Part shown: positions 30,506 to 30,692 of the stretch, one piece after another
Layout of the letters: every line of letters starts with the position of its first letter
Position numbering within the stretch: the first letter of the stretch is position 1
Assembly: GCA_964369605.1 (NCBI GenBank)
Contig: CAYJFD010000025.1
Span: 1 to 30,692 of the forward strand
Reading direction: 5' to 3'
From: CAYJFD01 sp964369605
GTDB lineage: Bacteria > Bacteroidota > Bacteroidia > Bacteroidales > UBA932
Length of the DNA stretch: 30,692 nucleotides
Position numbers and translations under genes: made by a program
The notes under the pieces: model-generated
The model's database searches: none
Told to the model about the DNA's origin: nothing
The model's input: the letters and a program-made list of their open reading frames with translations, nothing else

Positions 30506-30692
30506 AATCCTCAGCCTCGTTATATGTACGTACAGAATATGGTGCGGTGCGATAGAATACTAATTCGTAATCTATAACCTCCATATTTTTTGAAGCTTTC
30601 CAAGGCATATCCTCATGCGAATAGTGGCTAATATCTGTTGCACTCATACCGCTCAATCTATCTACAACATTGTCGACAACCTCTTTTTCAGC
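30495..30692 (-). CDS. Panacea/SocA-domain (DUF4065) antitoxin, C-terminal part only
   Basis: Sixty-five codons are open from the window edge to a TAA at 30495-30497, and the N-terminus lies outside. The visible segment has ISHYSHEDMPWKASK followed by VIDYELVFYRTAPYSVRTY. This matches the C-terminal end I remember for Panacea/SocA-type antitoxin domains, in which a conserved 'H-x-D-x-PW' is followed by 'I-x-YEL-FYR ... YSVR'. Panacea antitoxins are known to pair with many unrelated toxins encoded next to them. The toxin start codon lies inside its last codons (11-base overlap), which supports a functional pair. Full-length proteins often carry an N-terminal helix-turn-helix, not visible here. 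Confidence 0.75.
   Translation of the reverse strand, partial: AEKEVVDNVVDRLSGMSATDISHYSHEDMPWKASKNMEVIDYELVFYRTAPYSVRTYNEAEDYEC

Overview
The window looks like chromosomal DNA of a low-GC Bacteroidales bacterium (phylum Bacteroidota). Three things point there. Promoter-like TAnnTTTG elements, the Bacteroidota -7 box, precede many transcription units, two of them with a TTTG box 19-20 bases upstream. Several genes belong to families I associate with that group: DUF4954, a PG1098-like THUMP-type methyltransferase, a short RecD-like helicase and a secreted dipeptidyl peptidase IV. Purine-rich Shine-Dalgarno sequences are mostly absent. Genus cannot be told from sequence alone. The DNA is densely coding, mostly on the minus strand, and no gene-free stretch exceeds 300 bases. 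I see no rRNA, tRNA, insertion sequence or CRISPR array. A run of 51 Ns (2411-2461) marks an unresolved assembly gap inside one gene.

Layout. (1) 1-4819, minus, a probable six-gene operon: CNNM/CBS membrane protein, secreted TapB/DUF3108-like protein, coiled-coil conserved protein, rsmI, membrane-anchored helix-hairpin-helix protein and an ABC ATPase cut by the window edge. (2) 4846-7210, minus: DsbD-family thiol:disulfide protein followed one base later by a stand-alone PAS protein. (3) 7278-10198: dipeptidyl peptidase IV and a divergent DUF1963 gene. (4) 10214-17345, minus: a tightly packed unit of DUF4954, K+/H+ antiporter, flippase, GT2 glycosyltransferase and a YiiX-like lipoprotein hydrolase. 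(5) 17402-20343, minus: phosphosugar mutase, an unknown lipoprotein and an unknown coiled-coil protein. (6) 20387-25226: a methyltransferase convergent with, and overlapping, a unit of HAMP-like membrane protein, TrkH and RecD-like helicase. (7) 25286-28321: gap divergent from surE-lpxB. (8) 28342-30692: two copies of a 59-bp palindromic element, then an accessory block read on the minus strand: C-terminus of a Panacea/SocA-type antitoxin, RelE-type toxin, a 38-codon gene remnant, a HigA-type antitoxin and a DUF1848 protein with a C-terminal radical-SAM-like cysteine cluster.

Most of the window is core housekeeping: envelope biogenesis (lpxB, flippase, GT2, DsbD), glycolysis and sugar phosphates (gap, pgm), K+ homeostasis (TrkH, antiporter), RNA modification (rsmI, methyltransferase), peptide use (DPP IV) and nucleotide turnover (surE). 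The least ordinary part is the last 2.4 kb. There a Panacea-RelE toxin-antitoxin pair, a decayed gene that starts one base after the toxin stop, a second unrelated antitoxin and a DUF1848 gene form one co-directional string bounded by the palindromic repeat pair.
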